From positions 1-64,000 of the forward strand of contig JADKAL010000002.1 of NCBI GenBank assembly GCA_016715325.1: a DNA stretch of 64,000 bases, read 5' to 3'. Made by a program: the position numbers and the translations under genes. Source of the stretch: Methylococcaceae bacterium (lineage in GTDB: Bacteria > Pseudomonadota > Gammaproteobacteria > Methylococcales > Methylomonadaceae). Of this stretch, positions 9,466 through 20,237 are shown piece by piece. The notes beneath the pieces are model-generated. The model saw nothing but the letters and a program-made list of their open reading frames with translations, ran no database searches and was not told where the DNA came from. The number at the start of each line of letters is the position of its first letter. Within the stretch, counting starts at the first letter, position 1.

Positions 9466-9499
9466 ATTATAGCGTACGTTTAGGCGTACGTTATGTCAA
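9466..9499 (-). promoter_or_regulatory. yefM-yoeB promoter with paired CGTACG operators
   Basis: On the minus strand a perfect TTGACA (9499-9494) and TATAAT (9471-9466) flank a 22-base stretch. Between them lie two copies of GCGTACGTT (plus-strand 9472-9480 and 9484-9492). Each has a palindromic CGTACG core, and the centres are 12 bases apart. In E. coli the YefM-YoeB operator has two TGTACA-core palindromes also 12 bases apart, so this is the likely autoregulatory operator. The 22-base gap between the hexamers is longer than optimal, so the true -35/-10 pairing may differ. Confidence 0.7.
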
Positions 9500-9576
9500 G
9501 AACAAAAAATTGCTTGCCTGATTTGTGAATATCTGGCGAAATTGCCTTAGTAAAGTTGAGCCGAAAAAGGTTAAAC

Positions 9577-10431
9577 GTGGAAATAAATAGCATTGAAGAT
9601 GCGAAGAAGTATGCTGCCCAGAAAATTATAAGATGCCTTAGTCTTGATGAAACAAACAAACGGCTAGTCGTTTACAGAGACCTTCTTTGTAAGGCCGTCG
9701 ATGAAGAGACCAAAGAAATTTGCCAACAGGAAATTATTTCATTAGAGGCTTGGTTAGAAAGCGTATACTTCAAGACGGGTAATTTCCCTCAAGGTATAAA
9801 TGAGCTTATGCTAGAGCTTGTTGAATGGCGGGCTTCGATATATGCGTTCCAAAATACCGAAACTGAAAAAAGCCCATTCAAAGAACATATATTTTATTCA
9901 CAGTGGTTAGTTGGTGGAACTTATGCTGTTTTTGCTATTCTCGGCAAATTGGTGATGCACCAAGACAAATTTTCGCTTATAAAGTTGTGGAAAAAAGTTT
10001 GTAAATTCATTGAGCAAGACGGTGTGTTTTCAAAAGAAGAATTAAAATACTTAAAAGAAAAGTTGGACAAGGAATCAGGTTTCTTTACGAAAAAGAACTC
10101 CAAGGCTTATGAGTTCCGGCATAAAGTAATTGCCCATAACGAAAAAAATCTAACAATTAAGTGGGACGAAATTGACAAGGACATTGAAATACTCGTAAGG
10201 ATTTGGTCTTTGATTGTTTCTTGGTCTTCGTATAGGCCAGATTTCTCTATCAAGTTCAGAACACCAGAACAAGCCTTATCAGGAATAGAAAATTATTTTA
10301 CTCCACTTGAGGTGTTACTCTTAAAAGCAAAGAGGAAAGAATATATTAGCCGTGTAATACTATGGAGCAGAACTCATTTGCATAATTCTGAAATTGATCC
10401 TGAAAGTGGCATTTTTTTTACTCTAAACTAA
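9577..10431 (+). CDS. HEPN-like (possibly AbiU2-related) protein of unknown function
   Basis: The GTG at 9577 is preferred because AAAAGG sits 6 bases upstream; a TTG at 9556 is an alternative. The product has about 284 residues, mostly helical and Lys/Glu-rich. The stretch AYEFRHKVIAHNEKN (about residue 190) has the R-x(4-6)-H arrangement and surroundings of HEPN domains such as AbiU2, some of which are ribonucleases in abortive infection. No signal peptide is seen. The gene is much more AT-rich than its neighbours and lies next to a toxin-antitoxin pair between core genes, suggesting horizontal gain. Family assignment is by motif only. Confidence 0.65.
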   Translation: MEINSIEDAKKYAAQKIIRCLSLDETNKRLVVYRDLLCKAVDEETKEICQQEIISLEAWLESVYFKTGNFPQGINELMLELVEWRASIYAFQNTETEKSPFKEHIFYSQWLVGGTYAVFAILGKLVMHQDKFSLIKLWKKVCKFIEQDGVFSKEELKYLKEKLDKESGFFTKKNSKAYEFRHKVIAHNEKNLTIKWDEIDKDIEILVRIWSLIVSWSSYRPDFSIKFRTPEQALSGIENYFTPLEVLLLKAKRKEYISRVILWSRTHLHNSEIDPESGIFFTLN

Positions 10432-10437
10432 AAAGGT

Positions 10438-10478
10438 AATTATCGTTTCCCCGCCACCGGAGAGCGGAAATGATAATT
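10438..10478. terminator. Hairpin between convergent genes
   Basis: AATTATCGTTTCCCCGC and GCGGAAATGATAATT form an imperfect 15-pair stem just after the stop of the HEPN-like gene. The T run is weak, so termination activity is uncertain. Confidence 0.4.
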
Positions 10479-10538
10479 ATTTGTTGAACAAAGGAAATCT
10501 AAATTGTCACATAATCCCTTATGCGGCAACTTTGATCG

Positions 10539-11516
10539 TCAGAAAAACAACCCATCAATCGGCGAAGAAGCCGAAGCAAATCGTTTCCTCGGCATCCGAC
10601 CAGCCAAAAATGCTTCCCGTCCGGCTTCGATTCCTTTTTTCATGGCGGACGCCATCAAGATCGGGTTATTAGCTTCGGCAATGGCAGTGTTCATCAGTAC
10701 ACCGGCGCAACCCAGTTCCATCGCAATCGCGGCATCAGATGCGGTGCCGACGCCGGCATCGACCAGAATCGGCACGTTGGCGTTTTCAACAATGGTTAAG
10801 ATGTTGTAAGGATTACGGATACCCAATCCTGATCCGATGGGCGCGGCCAGCGGCATGACCGCGACGCAACCGATGTCTTCCAGCCGTTTAGCGGCTATCG
10901 GGTCGTCGTTGGTGTACACCATCACATCGAAGCCGTCTTTGACCAGCAATTCGGCGGCGACAAAGGTTTGCGCCACATCCGGGAATAAAGTTTTTTGGTC
11001 GGCTAATACTTCCAGTTTGACCAGTTTATGACCGCCGAGTAATTCTCGCGCCAACCGGCACGTTCTAACGGCTTCATCTGCGGTATAACAACCGGCGGTA
11101 TTGGGCAGGATGGTGTATTTGTCTGGCGAGATGACGTCGAGCAAATTCGGTTCGCCGGGATTTTGGCCGATGTTGGTACGGCGGATAGCCACGGTTACGA
11201 TTTCCGCGCCGCTGGCCTCAATCGCCAAGCGGGTTTCTTCCATGTCTTTGTACTTACCGGTACCGACCAGCAAGCGCGATTTATACGCCTTGCCCGCCAC
11301 GGTAAAGGTATCTTCCTGTCCGCCGCCGATGGCATGGACGATTTCTAATCGGTCGCCGTCATGCAGAATTTGTTGTTGATATCGGTCGAACGGCAGTATT
11401 TCTTGGTTATATTCCACGGCAATTCGTTTACCGGTTAAACCTAGGTTTTCGATAATATCGGCAACTTTATTGTTGACGGAAATTTCTCGGCTTTCGCCGT
11501 TGACATAGACGATCAT
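10539..11516 (-). CDS. thiSG: ThiS-ThiG fusion: sulfur carrier plus thiazole synthase
   Basis: The 325-residue product joins two thiamin-synthesis proteins. Residues 1-66 match ThiS ([11 protein letters not shown] ... [10 protein letters not shown]), whose C-terminal Gly-Gly normally carries sulfur as a thiocarboxylate. Residues 67-325 are ThiG ([20 protein letters not shown]), with the Schiff-base lysine at Lys167 ([17 protein letters not shown]) and phosphate-binding glycine motifs ([18 protein letters not shown]). ThiG forms the thiazole phosphate from DXP, dehydroglycine and ThiS-COSH. In the fusion the ThiS glycines are internal, so cleavage or a changed mechanism must be assumed. Fusions annotated as bifunctional sulfur carrier/thiazole synthase are known. 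The start overlaps the aroG stop (ATGA). Confidence 0.93.
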   Translation of the reverse strand: MIVYVNGESREISVNNKVADIIENLGLTGKRIAVEYNQEILPFDRYQQQILHDGDRLEIVHAIGGGQEDTFTVAGKAYKSRLLVGTGKYKDMEETRLAIEASGAEIVTVAIRRTNIGQNPGEPNLLDVISPDKYTILPNTAGCYTADEAVRTCRLARELLGGHKLVKLEVLADQKTLFPDVAQTFVAAELLVKDGFDVMVYTNDDPIAAKRLEDIGCVAVMPLAAPIGSGLGIRNPYNILTIVENANVPILVDAGVGTASDAAIAMELGCAGVLMNTAIAEANNPILMASAMKKGIEAGREAFLAGRMPRKRFASASSPIDGLFF

Positions 11517-12583
11517 ACTTTAGATTCCCGGCGTTTTTGCACATCTTTAGCCAGATTGTGAAGTAACGGCAAGGTATCCTCCCAGCTTAAACAGGCATCG
11601 GTAATACTTTGTCCGTAGGTTAAGGTTTGTCCGTCAAGCACATCTTGGCGTCCGGCTTTCAGGTGACTTTCTATCATGACGCCCATTATGCGGTGATCGC
11701 CATTCGCTATTTGCGCGCCGACATCTTCGCCGACGATGAGTTGGCGCTGGCATTGCTTCAAGCTGTTGGCGTGGCTGAAATCGATCATAATATTAGGTTT
11801 CAAATTGGCTTTCTCCAAGCCTTCCGCAACCAGCTCGACACTCACGGCATCGTAGTTAGGTCTGTCGTTTCCGCCGCGTAGAATGATATGAACATCCTGG
11901 TTGCCGGTCGTCGAAAAAATGGCCGAATGCCCTGCTTTGGTCAACGACAGAAAATGGTGCGGACTCATCGCCGCGCCTATTGCATCAATTGCAATTTTGA
12001 TCGTGCCGTCGGTGGAATTTTTAAAACCGATTGGACAAGAGACGCCTGATGCTAATTCCCGATGACCTTGGCTTTCCGTAGTTCGAGCGCCGATTGCGCC
12101 CCAGGAAATCAAATCCGATATATATTGTGGTGTAATCAAATCCAAATATTCGGTCGCGCAGGGCATTCCCATGTTGTTTAAATCCAGCAGTAATTGCCGG
12201 GCAACGCGAAGACCTTTATTGATGTTAAAGCTGGAGTCGATATCGGGGTCGTTGATTAAGCCTTTCCAGCCGACCGTTGTGCGCGGCTTTTCAAAATAGA
12301 CCCGCATCACGATGAGCAGATCGTCTTTTAAGGCGTCTTTAGCCTCTTTCAACATTTTGCCGTATTCTTTCGCGGCATGGGTATCGTGAATCGAGCATGG
12401 CCCGACGACGACTAATAGGCGATCGTCTTTGCCGTTCAAGATTTTGTGAATGTCTTGCCGCGCATCAAGCGTTGTTTCAGCCGCTGTCGTGCTCAGGGGC
12501 ATTTCATCATGGACCTGGACCGGCGCGATAACTTCTTTGGTTTCGCAAATTCTCAGGTCGTCTGTTTTATAGGATGTATACAT
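11513..12583 (-). CDS. aroG: 3-deoxy-D-arabino-heptulosonate 7-phosphate synthase, class I
   Basis: The 356-residue cytoplasmic enzyme joins phosphoenolpyruvate and erythrose 4-phosphate in the first step of the shikimate pathway. Family motifs are [10 protein letters not shown] (about residue 60), [63 protein letters not shown] and GVMIESHL. The length is that of the E. coli AroF/G/H isozymes; which isozyme or feedback type cannot be said. It is followed by the overlapping thiSG gene and preceded by a 106-base gap from hisC. Confidence 0.95.
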   Translation of the reverse strand: MYTSYKTDDLRICETKEVIAPVQVHDEMPLSTTAAETTLDARQDIHKILNGKDDRLLVVVGPCSIHDTHAAKEYGKMLKEAKDALKDDLLIVMRVYFEKPRTTVGWKGLINDPDIDSSFNINKGLRVARQLLLDLNNMGMPCATEYLDLITPQYISDLISWGAIGARTTESQGHRELASGVSCPIGFKNSTDGTIKIAIDAIGAAMSPHHFLSLTKAGHSAIFSTTGNQDVHIILRGGNDRPNYDAVSVELVAEGLEKANLKPNIMIDFSHANSLKQCQRQLIVGEDVGAQIANGDHRIMGVMIESHLKAGRQDVLDGQTLTYGQSITDACLSWEDTLPLLHNLAKDVQKRRESKV

Positions 12584-12689
12584 GTGGTGTTATCAACCAA
12601 AATCTTAGTAAAAGCACTCGTAATCAATTATTTTAACCGTTTTTTCGAACCGTTGTCAGTGTGAACTCGGTATAAGGTAGCTATAAAGA

Positions 12690-13781
12690 CTAATTAAGAC
12701 TATCCAAGCTATTATTTAAGGCGCTTAAAAACGCTTGGTTTTCTTCGGGCTTGCCGATAGTCACTCGCAAGCAGTCGGTCAACAGCCCCCCTTGCGAGGT
12801 CATATTTTTTATTAAGACGCCTTGTTGCTTTATCGCGGCGAAGATTTGGGTTGCCTTATTCTTGGGCGTTTTAAATAGAATAAAGTTTGCGGAGCTCGGA
12901 TAGGGCATTATGCCGGATTGTTTGTTAAGTTGTTCGAAAACGCGGTTTCTTTCTTCTCGGATTTTACCCGTTTGCTCATCGAAAACCGTATGATGGGTTA
13001 ACGCGAAATGCGCCGTGGCTTGCGTCAATATATTGATATTGTAAGGTAATCTTATTTTGTTCAGTTGCTCGAGAATTTCGGGCGAACCCACCAAATAACC
13101 CAACCGTAACCCTGCCAATCCTAATTTAGACACCGTGCGCATGACGAGCACGTTATCGTAACGGCTTATTTCGTCGATAAAACTGGCGTTTGCAAAAGGT
13201 GCATAAGCTTCATCAATGACAACCAAGCCTTTTGACGCTTTAATAATATCTTTAATCGATTCCGCATTAAATAAATTGCCGGTCGGATTATTCGGATACG
13301 CCAGAAAAATCATGTGCGGCTGATGTGTTTTGATTGCCGCCAACATCGCCGGCAGATCCACCTCGAACGACTCCGCCAGTAACGGAACGTGAATGTAATC
13401 CAATCCCAGTGAACGGCTGATTTGCTGATACATTACGAAACTGGGTTGAACAGACAGCACTTTCGCATGAGGCGGCAACGCCATCAGCAGGATTTGGATA
13501 ATTTCATCTGAACCGTTGCCCAGCAACACGTCTAATTCTGCCGGAATAGTATTCTGAAGTTTTATGGTTTCTACGAGCTGCTTCGCTTCAGGATCGGGGT
13601 ATCGATTGAGTTCGCAGGCTTTCAACGTTTCAAGCCATTCTCGAACAAGTTCATCGGGCCAATTATAGGGATTTTCCATGGCATCCAGCTTGATCAGTCC
13701 GCGCGCATCGGCAACTTTGTAAGCAGACATCGCCAACACTTCTTGCCGGAAAATATCGGTTATTGCACACTTTTCAGTCAT
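12690..13781 (-). CDS. hisC: Histidinol-phosphate aminotransferase
   Basis: The 363-residue PLP enzyme converts imidazole-acetol phosphate and glutamate to histidinol phosphate. It shows the fold-type I pattern: LLGNGSDEIIQ, AYPNNPTGNLF, VVIDEAYAPFA, and the PLP-lysine region RTVSKLGLAGLRLGY. The start used is the ATG at 13781; a second ATG (MSAYKVADARGLIKLDAMENP) lies 17 codons in and fits many family N-termini. It is the last gene of the hisG-hisD-hisC block, 76 bases after hisD. Confidence 0.94.
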   Translation of the reverse strand: MTEKCAITDIFRQEVLAMSAYKVADARGLIKLDAMENPYNWPDELVREWLETLKACELNRYPDPEAKQLVETIKLQNTIPAELDVLLGNGSDEIIQILLMALPPHAKVLSVQPSFVMYQQISRSLGLDYIHVPLLAESFEVDLPAMLAAIKTHQPHMIFLAYPNNPTGNLFNAESIKDIIKASKGLVVIDEAYAPFANASFIDEISRYDNVLVMRTVSKLGLAGLRLGYLVGSPEILEQLNKIRLPYNINILTQATAHFALTHHTVFDEQTGKIREERNRVFEQLNKQSGIMPYPSSANFILFKTPKNKATQIFAAIKQQGVLIKNMTSQGGLLTDCLRVTIGKPEENQAFLSALNNSLDSLN

Positions 13782-13857
13782 TTCTGGTTTTGATGGAGAA
13801 TAATATTAGAAAAATCTCGACAGCGTCGTTTTCTTAATGATTGCAAAGGCTTTGCAG

Positions 13858-15159
13858 CTATAACCTGTATTCTGCAGAACGCGCATGTGCCGTAAGACTT
13901 TCACCGCGCGCCAGGATGGATGCTGTTATTCCGAGCGCTTGCGCACCTGCTTTCGAGCAGTTGATCAAGCTGGTACGCTTTTGAAAATCGTAGACACCTA
14001 GCGGCGATGAATAACGCGCTGTACTGGAAGTCGGTAGCACATGATTCGGCCCCGCACAGTAATCGCCTAGGGCTTCAGCCGTATAGCGGCCCATAAAGAT
14101 GGCGCCGGCGTGGCGAATGTGCCGGCTCAACGCGTCAGGGTCTTCCACCGAAAGTTCTAAATGTTCAGGCGCTATGGTGTTAGCGACTTCGGCTGCTCCT
14201 AGTAGATTATCCACTTTGATCAGTGCGCCGCGGGTAGATAAAGACGTTCTTATTATCTCGGCACGTTCCATAGTCGGCAGTAGCTTTTCGATGCTTTGTT
14301 TAACCGCCGTAAGAAAATCGACCTTGTCGCTGATCAAAATCGCCTGCGCGTTTTCGTCATGTTCGGCTTGCGAAAACAAGTCCATCGCAATCCAATCGGG
14401 ATTGGTTTGCCCGTCGCAAATAATCAGAATTTCCGATGGTCCCGCAATCATGTCGATACCGACCTGACCGAACACCAGTTTTTTTGCCGTGGCGACGTAG
14501 ATATTTCCCGGACCGACGATTTTAGCGACTGCCGGTATCGTTTCCGTCCCGTATGCCAGTGCGGCAACAGCTTGAGCACCGCCGACGGTAAAAATTCTAT
14601 CGACGCCTGCTAAATAGGCGGCTGCCAATACTAAGGCATTCGTTTCGCCCTTCGGCGTCGGCACCACCATGATTAACTCGCCGACTCCCGCAACCTTAGC
14701 GGGAATGGCATTCATTAATACAGACGATGGATACGCCGCTTTTCCGCCTGGAACATAAAGCCCTACGCGGTCCAATGGAGTAATTTTTTGGCCTAAAACG
14801 GTTCCGTCCGTTTCCTGATAATCCCACGATTGCAGTTTTTGATGTTCGGCATAGGCCCGAATGCGGTTGGCGGCGTTTTCTAACGCAGCGGCCTGTTCCG
14901 ATGGGATGTCATCAAAGGCGGCTTTCAGGCTGACGCGGCTGAGTTCCAGTTCAGCAGCATGGTTAACTTGGCGATGGTCGAAACGATTAGTGTATTCGAT
15001 TACCGCGCTGTCACCCCGACTGCGCACGCTGGCGATAATATCCAACACTTGACGATGAATATCGAAATCCACGCTTTCATTCCAGGCAAGCAAGTTTTCC
15101 AATTGACTTGCAAAACCGGGGCTTGATGCATCCAATTCAGCGATACTGAACTCCGACAT
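13858..15159 (-). CDS. hisD: Histidinol dehydrogenase
   Basis: From the ATG at 15159 the product has 433 residues, the usual HisD length; an upstream in-frame start overlaps hisG. HisD oxidises histidinol to histidine with NAD in the last pathway step. Motifs are [72 protein letters not shown], and [23 protein letters not shown], which together hold the zinc and substrate residues. The gap to hisG is only four bases, so the two are co-translated. Confidence 0.96.
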   Translation of the reverse strand: MSEFSIAELDASSPGFASQLENLLAWNESVDFDIHRQVLDIIASVRSRGDSAVIEYTNRFDHRQVNHAAELELSRVSLKAAFDDIPSEQAAALENAANRIRAYAEHQKLQSWDYQETDGTVLGQKITPLDRVGLYVPGGKAAYPSSVLMNAIPAKVAGVGELIMVVPTPKGETNALVLAAAYLAGVDRIFTVGGAQAVAALAYGTETIPAVAKIVGPGNIYVATAKKLVFGQVGIDMIAGPSEILIICDGQTNPDWIAMDLFSQAEHDENAQAILISDKVDFLTAVKQSIEKLLPTMERAEIIRTSLSTRGALIKVDNLLGAAEVANTIAPEHLELSVEDPDALSRHIRHAGAIFMGRYTAEALGDYCAGPNHVLPTSSTARYSSPLGVYDFQKRTSLINCSKAGAQALGITASILARGESLTAHARSAEYRL

Positions 15160-15163
15160 ACGA

Positions 15164-15790
15164 TTACCTTTTAGCCAGGGTGTGTTCGAATTGCTCCAGC
15201 AAGGTAGCAATCGCCTTATTCTTCATTTTCATAGCGGCTTTATTGACCACCAGACGCGAACTAATGTTCATTATTAATTCTCGCGGTTCCAAATTATTGG
15301 CCTTAAGCGTATTGCCGGTGTCGACCAGATCGACAATGCATTCGGCAAGCCCGACTAAAGGCGCAAGCTCCATAGAACCGTAAAGCTTAATGATCTCGGC
15401 TTGGATGCCTAAATTAGCAAAATAGCTGTGCGCCGTTTTGACATATTTGGTGGCAACGCGGATTCGTCCTTTGGGAATCGGTGCGTCTTTATGCGCAGCC
15501 GTCATTAAACGGCATTTTGCGATGCCTAAATCCAGCGGCTCGTAAAGGCTTTCGGCACCGTGCTCTAACAGAACATCTTTACCCGCGATTCCCATGTCCG
15601 CAGCCCCGTATTCTACAAAGGTCGGTACATCGGTCGCGCGGATAATAACGAGTTGAACGTCTTCTCTTGTGGTTGAGAGAATGAGTTTTCGCGAGGTTTT
15701 AGGATCATCGATCGGCGTGATCCCGGCTTCTTCCAGAAAAGGCAGCGCTTCTTCGTAAATTCTGCCTTTCGATACGGCAATTGTTAACAT
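15164..15790 (-). CDS. hisG: ATP phosphoribosyltransferase, short form
   Basis: The 208-residue product is the catalytic subunit of the first step of histidine synthesis (ATP plus PRPP). Motifs are [45 protein letters not shown] and [21 protein letters not shown] (PRPP-binding). The length marks it as short-form HisG, which lacks the C-terminal regulatory domain and normally needs HisZ. No hisZ is in the window, so one is expected elsewhere. It starts nine bases after murA. Confidence 0.96.
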   Translation of the reverse strand: MLTIAVSKGRIYEEALPFLEEAGITPIDDPKTSRKLILSTTREDVQLVIIRATDVPTFVEYGAADMGIAGKDVLLEHGAESLYEPLDLGIAKCRLMTAAHKDAPIPKGRIRVATKYVKTAHSYFANLGIQAEIIKLYGSMELAPLVGLAECIVDLVDTGNTLKANNLEPRELIMNISSRLVVNKAAMKMKNKAIATLLEQFEHTLAKR

Positions 15791-15799
15791 CGTTTTCGT

Positions 15800-17080
<1,281 letters not shown>

Positions 17081-17130
17081 TTATAGGGCTGTACTGTGTT
17101 CTCAAATCAATGCTTATAACGCTTAAAAGG

Positions 17131-17433
17131 CTAATGAAAATAACCGGTATTTTCCAGACCGCTTAACTTAGCCAAATTAAGAATTTGATTCGGGACATTC
17201 TTTATTTTTAATTGTACGCGTTTACTGCGTGCAAACTTAATCCACTCGATTAACAAAGCGAGCCCCGCGCTATCGGCATTCATGACGCCGCTCAAATCGA
17301 CGGTAATTTGCTTGCTTTGTGTTAAAAATTCAAACGCGCTCGATACTTTTTTATCGATGCCGGAAAAAGTCATATCGCCGTCGACGGCAACCAGTCCGGC
17401 ACCTTGGATGACAATATTCATCGGTTTGTTCAC
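17131..17433 (-). CDS. mlaB: STAS-domain protein MlaB of the lipid-transport ABC system
   Basis: The 100-residue product is a single STAS domain with the conserved DLSGVMNADSAGLALLIEW stretch. MlaB binds the ATPase MlaF and is needed for assembly and activity of the MlaFEDB complex. It starts inside the mlaD stop (ATGA overlap) and ends 65 bases before murA. In most relatives mlaC lies between mlaD and mlaB; here it does not. Confidence 0.9.
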   Translation of the reverse strand: MNKPMNIVIQGAGLVAVDGDMTFSGIDKKVSSAFEFLTQSKQITVDLSGVMNADSAGLALLIEWIKFARSKRVQLKIKNVPNQILNLAKLSGLENTGYFH

Positions 17434-17897
17434 TTCTTTTCTTCGGCCGATTTGAACAAAAATTGTCCGATAGCTTTCTCTAAAATGATTGCCGACTGGG
17501 TAATCTCGATGTTACTGCCTTCTTTCAGGTAATCGCTCGATCCGCCCGGTTCCAGACTGACATATTGTTCGCCTAATAATCCTGCGGTGAACACGCTTGC
17601 CGTTGCATCGTCGGGAATCGAATTGTATTGCGAATAAATTCGCATTTTTACGACCGACTCAAACGTTTTCGGATCGAAGCTGATATCGCTGATTTGGCCG
17701 ATTTTCACACCAGCCGCCGAAACAGGCGATTTTACTTTAAGTCCGCCCGAATTCTCAAAACGAGCCGTAACGGTATAACCTTTTTGTTCCGTAAAATAGT
17801 TTAAATTACAAACTTGTAGGGCAAGAAAAAATAATCCGGCAATGCCGGCAGCCACAAAAAGCCCGACCAGCGTGTCCTGGGTACTACTGTGCAGCAT
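17430..17897 (-). CDS. mlaD: MCE-domain lipid-binding protein MlaD
   Basis: The ATG at 17897 is preferred because it follows the mlaE stop by one base and has a GGAG upstream. The product has about 155 residues. One N-terminal membrane segment (LVGLFVAAGIAGLFFLAL) anchors a single periplasmic MCE domain (YTVTARFENSGGLKVKSPVSAAGVKIGQI), ending in a hydrophobic helix (ILEKAIGQFLF). MlaD forms a hexamer that takes phospholipid to or from the MlaE permease in outer-membrane lipid-asymmetry maintenance. Confidence 0.93.
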   Translation of the reverse strand: MLHSSTQDTLVGLFVAAGIAGLFFLALQVCNLNYFTEQKGYTVTARFENSGGLKVKSPVSAAGVKIGQISDISFDPKTFESVVKMRIYSQYNSIPDDATASVFTAGLLGEQYVSLEPGGSSDYLKEGSNIEITQSAIILEKAIGQFLFKSAEEKK

Positions 17898-17898
17898 G

Positions 17899-18681
17899 TC
17901 AATCGTCTCCAAACATGAGTGCGGTCAAGATGAAATCCAGACCTAAAATACTAAAAGCTGAATTTACGACGGTGCGCGTCGTTGCCCGGCTGACGCCTTC
18001 GGAAGTGGGAATGGTATCGTAGCCTTCGAACAAAGCTATCCAGGTTGTTACGAAGCCGAAAACAAAACTTTTGATTACACCGTTGATAATGTCGTCGAAA
18101 AAATCAATCTTCGACTGCATTTGCGACCAATAGGAGCCGTCGTCGACACCTAATAGGCCGCAGCCGACTATTTGTCCGCCCAGAATGCCGATGGCGCTGA
18201 ATAAGGCGGCTAATAAGGGCATGGAAATTACCCCAGCTAAAAATCGGGGTGAAATGATACGCTTAATCGGATCGACCGCCATCATTTCCATCCCGGAAAG
18301 TTGTTCGGTGGCTTTCATCAAGCCGATTTCCGCCGTTAAGGCCGATCCGGCGCGTCCGGCAAACAATAACGCGGAGACGACTGGTCCTAATTCTCGCACT
18401 AGCGATGCAGCTACCATGACGCCTAACGTTTCTTCAGCGCCGAAATCCGATAGGATATAAAACCCCTGCAAACCCAATACCATCCCGACGAAAAGTCCTG
18501 AAATCGAAATAATCAAGCAAGATAATACGCCGACCGAATACATCTGATTCAGTAACAAACGCGGTCTCGGCACTATTTCCAGAATACCGGTTAGCGTCTG
18601 TAACAGAAAATAAGTGCCTCGACCCAGTTTGGTAAAACCGGCTCGCGTACTTTTTCCTAAGGTTTGAATGAGTTCCAACAT
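17899..18681 (-). CDS. mlaE: MlaE permease of the phospholipid-transport ABC system
   Basis: The 260-residue product is an integral membrane protein with the MlaE/YrbE pattern: an amphipathic N-terminus, then five or so membrane segments. Examples are LIISISGLFVGMVLGLQGFY, ASLVRELGPVVSALLFAGRAGSALTAEIG and ISPRFLAGVISMPLLAALF. The signature GRAGSALTAEIGLMKATEQ is complete. It pairs with MlaF (ATPase) and MlaD. It begins 15 bases after mlaF. Confidence 0.95.
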   Translation of the reverse strand: MLELIQTLGKSTRAGFTKLGRGTYFLLQTLTGILEIVPRPRLLLNQMYSVGVLSCLIISISGLFVGMVLGLQGFYILSDFGAEETLGVMVAASLVRELGPVVSALLFAGRAGSALTAEIGLMKATEQLSGMEMMAVDPIKRIISPRFLAGVISMPLLAALFSAIGILGGQIVGCGLLGVDDGSYWSQMQSKIDFFDDIINGVIKSFVFGFVTTWIALFEGYDTIPTSEGVSRATTRTVVNSAFSILGLDFILTALMFGDD

Positions 18682-18696
18682 AGCTGAACAATAAGG

Positions 18697-19533
18697 TTAA
18701 TAGCGTTTCCCGGACGAAAATAAATCGTCCTGCATCTCTCTTGCAGGGTAATGAAAATGCACAGGGCCGTCGGCGGAGCCTTCCATAAACTGTTGTACCC
18801 ACTCCGAGCCGGAATGTTTGATTTCTTCCGGCGTGCCTTCACCGATCACTTCACCGCCCGATACGACATAGATATAATCGGCAATTGCCGCCGTCTCGCT
18901 AACATCGTGAGAGACAATGATGGTGGTTAATCCCAAGGTAACGTTTAAAGATTTAATCAGATGAACCAGCACTCCTTTAGATATAGGGTCTTGGCCGGTA
19001 AAAGGTTCATCGTACATGATCATCATCGGGTCCAGTGCAATGGCTCTAGCTAACGCCACGCGTCTTGCCATACCGCCCGAAAGCTCATTCGGCATCAAGC
19101 GTCTGGCGCCTCTTAAGCCTACAGCCTGCAATTTCATCAACACCAGGGAACGAATCATGGACTCGGGAAGTTTCGTATGTTCGCGTAACGGAAAAGCCAC
19201 GTTATCGTAAACGTTCATGTCCGTTAACAAAGCACCGCTTTGAAACAACATGCCGATTCGCTTTCTTAAATTGAAAAGTTCAGTCCTTCGTAAACGGTGA
19301 ACATCGTTCCCGTCCACCGTGATACTGCCTTGCGAAGGCTGAAGTTGGCCGCCGATTAACTTTAACAGGGTGGTTTTTCCGGTTCCGCTCGGTCCCATGA
19401 TCGCGGTAATTTTGCCGCGTTCGAAATCCATCGAAACGTCGTTGAAAATATTATTGTCGCCGCGCGAAAAGGATAAACTTCGAACTGAAACTAAACTATT
19501 TTGCGAGCGGCTCTCAGCACTCATATTCGGCAA
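18697..19533 (-). CDS. mlaF: MlaF ATPase of the phospholipid-transport ABC system
   Basis: The 278-residue ABC ATPase has Walker A (GPSGTGKTTLLKL), Q-loop (GMLFQSGAL), signature (LSGGMARRVALARAIAL), Walker B (MIMYDEPFTG) and H-loop (IIVSHDVSE). It energises lipid transport by MlaE. It is the first gene of the minus-strand run mlaF-mlaE-mlaD-mlaB-murA-hisG-hisD-hisC. The C-terminus after the ATPase core (HFHYPAREMQDDLFSSGKRY) is the short MlaF tail. Confidence 0.95.
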   Translation of the reverse strand: MPNMSAESRSQNSLVSVRSLSFSRGDNNIFNDVSMDFERGKITAIMGPSGTGKTTLLKLIGGQLQPSQGSITVDGNDVHRLRRTELFNLRKRIGMLFQSGALLTDMNVYDNVAFPLREHTKLPESMIRSLVLMKLQAVGLRGARRLMPNELSGGMARRVALARAIALDPMMIMYDEPFTGQDPISKGVLVHLIKSLNVTLGLTTIIVSHDVSETAAIADYIYVVSGGEVIGEGTPEEIKHSGSEWVQQFMEGSADGPVHFHYPAREMQDDLFSSGKRY

Positions 19534-20237
19534 GAAACAAAAATTCCAAAATAAACAGGATATTGTCTATGACGAGGGGCTAATGAGTCAAACGATTATG
19601 AAGATTTTCGATTTTAATATCGAATCAAACGTCATTTTTGAAGAATGCAGACCGTTTTTTAGGCGCGGGTATTAAAAACTATAGTTCCAACTAACCGAAA
19701 GCGCGCCCCAGCGATCAAGCTGATAGCCGTTAACATTCGTATAAAGCGGCTGCAACCATTCAAACCCCACGCTGTTTCCTGCGAAAGCGCCGGTCGGCGC
19801 GCTTAGACCAAGCCCTAAATTAACATGATGATTCGATTTATCCAGTAACTTGAAAAGTCCGTACATGCCGGTATCGCCTTAGCCGCCGGGTATGATTTCA
19901 GTTGAACCAAACTGGATTTTTTGAAGCGTAATTGCGCTTTATGAAAAGCGAGAAGACACTGGCAAAGCGTTGAAACAGATACGATAATCACTATCAGCTT
20001 CGTTGAGGAATCAATTTTTTTAGTAAGCGCGGCGACTAAATAGAGCAAAAATTTGTCATGTCTATTTCAACTGCGTTATATTTTATTTGAATAATCCCTT
20101 TCAGGTAGGCTTTTTAAAAGTTTACCGGGAGCGTCGTTATTTTATTCGTTTGTTAGATGAAGCCAGTGCTCCAATAACATTTATCACTCGGCGTGTTTGC
20201 GTCTATCAATTCATTTTTCATAGCAAAATAACTATTC
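19534..20237. other. Intergenic stretch with a gene remnant
   Basis: This 704-base gap holds one recognisable piece, the barrel remnant at 19672-19866. The rest is AT-rich and probably includes the divergent promoters of mlaF and the sensor kinase. No other gene or clear RNA was seen. Confidence 0.5.
19672..19866 (-). pseudogene. Remnant of an outer-membrane transporter-like protein (C-terminal end)
   Basis: The 64-residue open frame reads as the last strands of a beta-barrel (KSNHHVNLGLGLSAPTGAF ... GALSVSWNYSF), ending in Phe. The pattern resembles C-termini of 'transporter' proteins of the phenol-degradation meta-pathway type. No signal peptide or upstream barrel can be found in any frame, so this is probably a decayed fragment. 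Confidence 0.4.

Noticed and set aside
10441..10538. Thiamine pyrophosphate riboswitch near thiSG
   Set aside because: The stretch is downstream, not upstream, of thiSG, and the upstream side is the overlapping aroG gene; no THI-box motif was seen.
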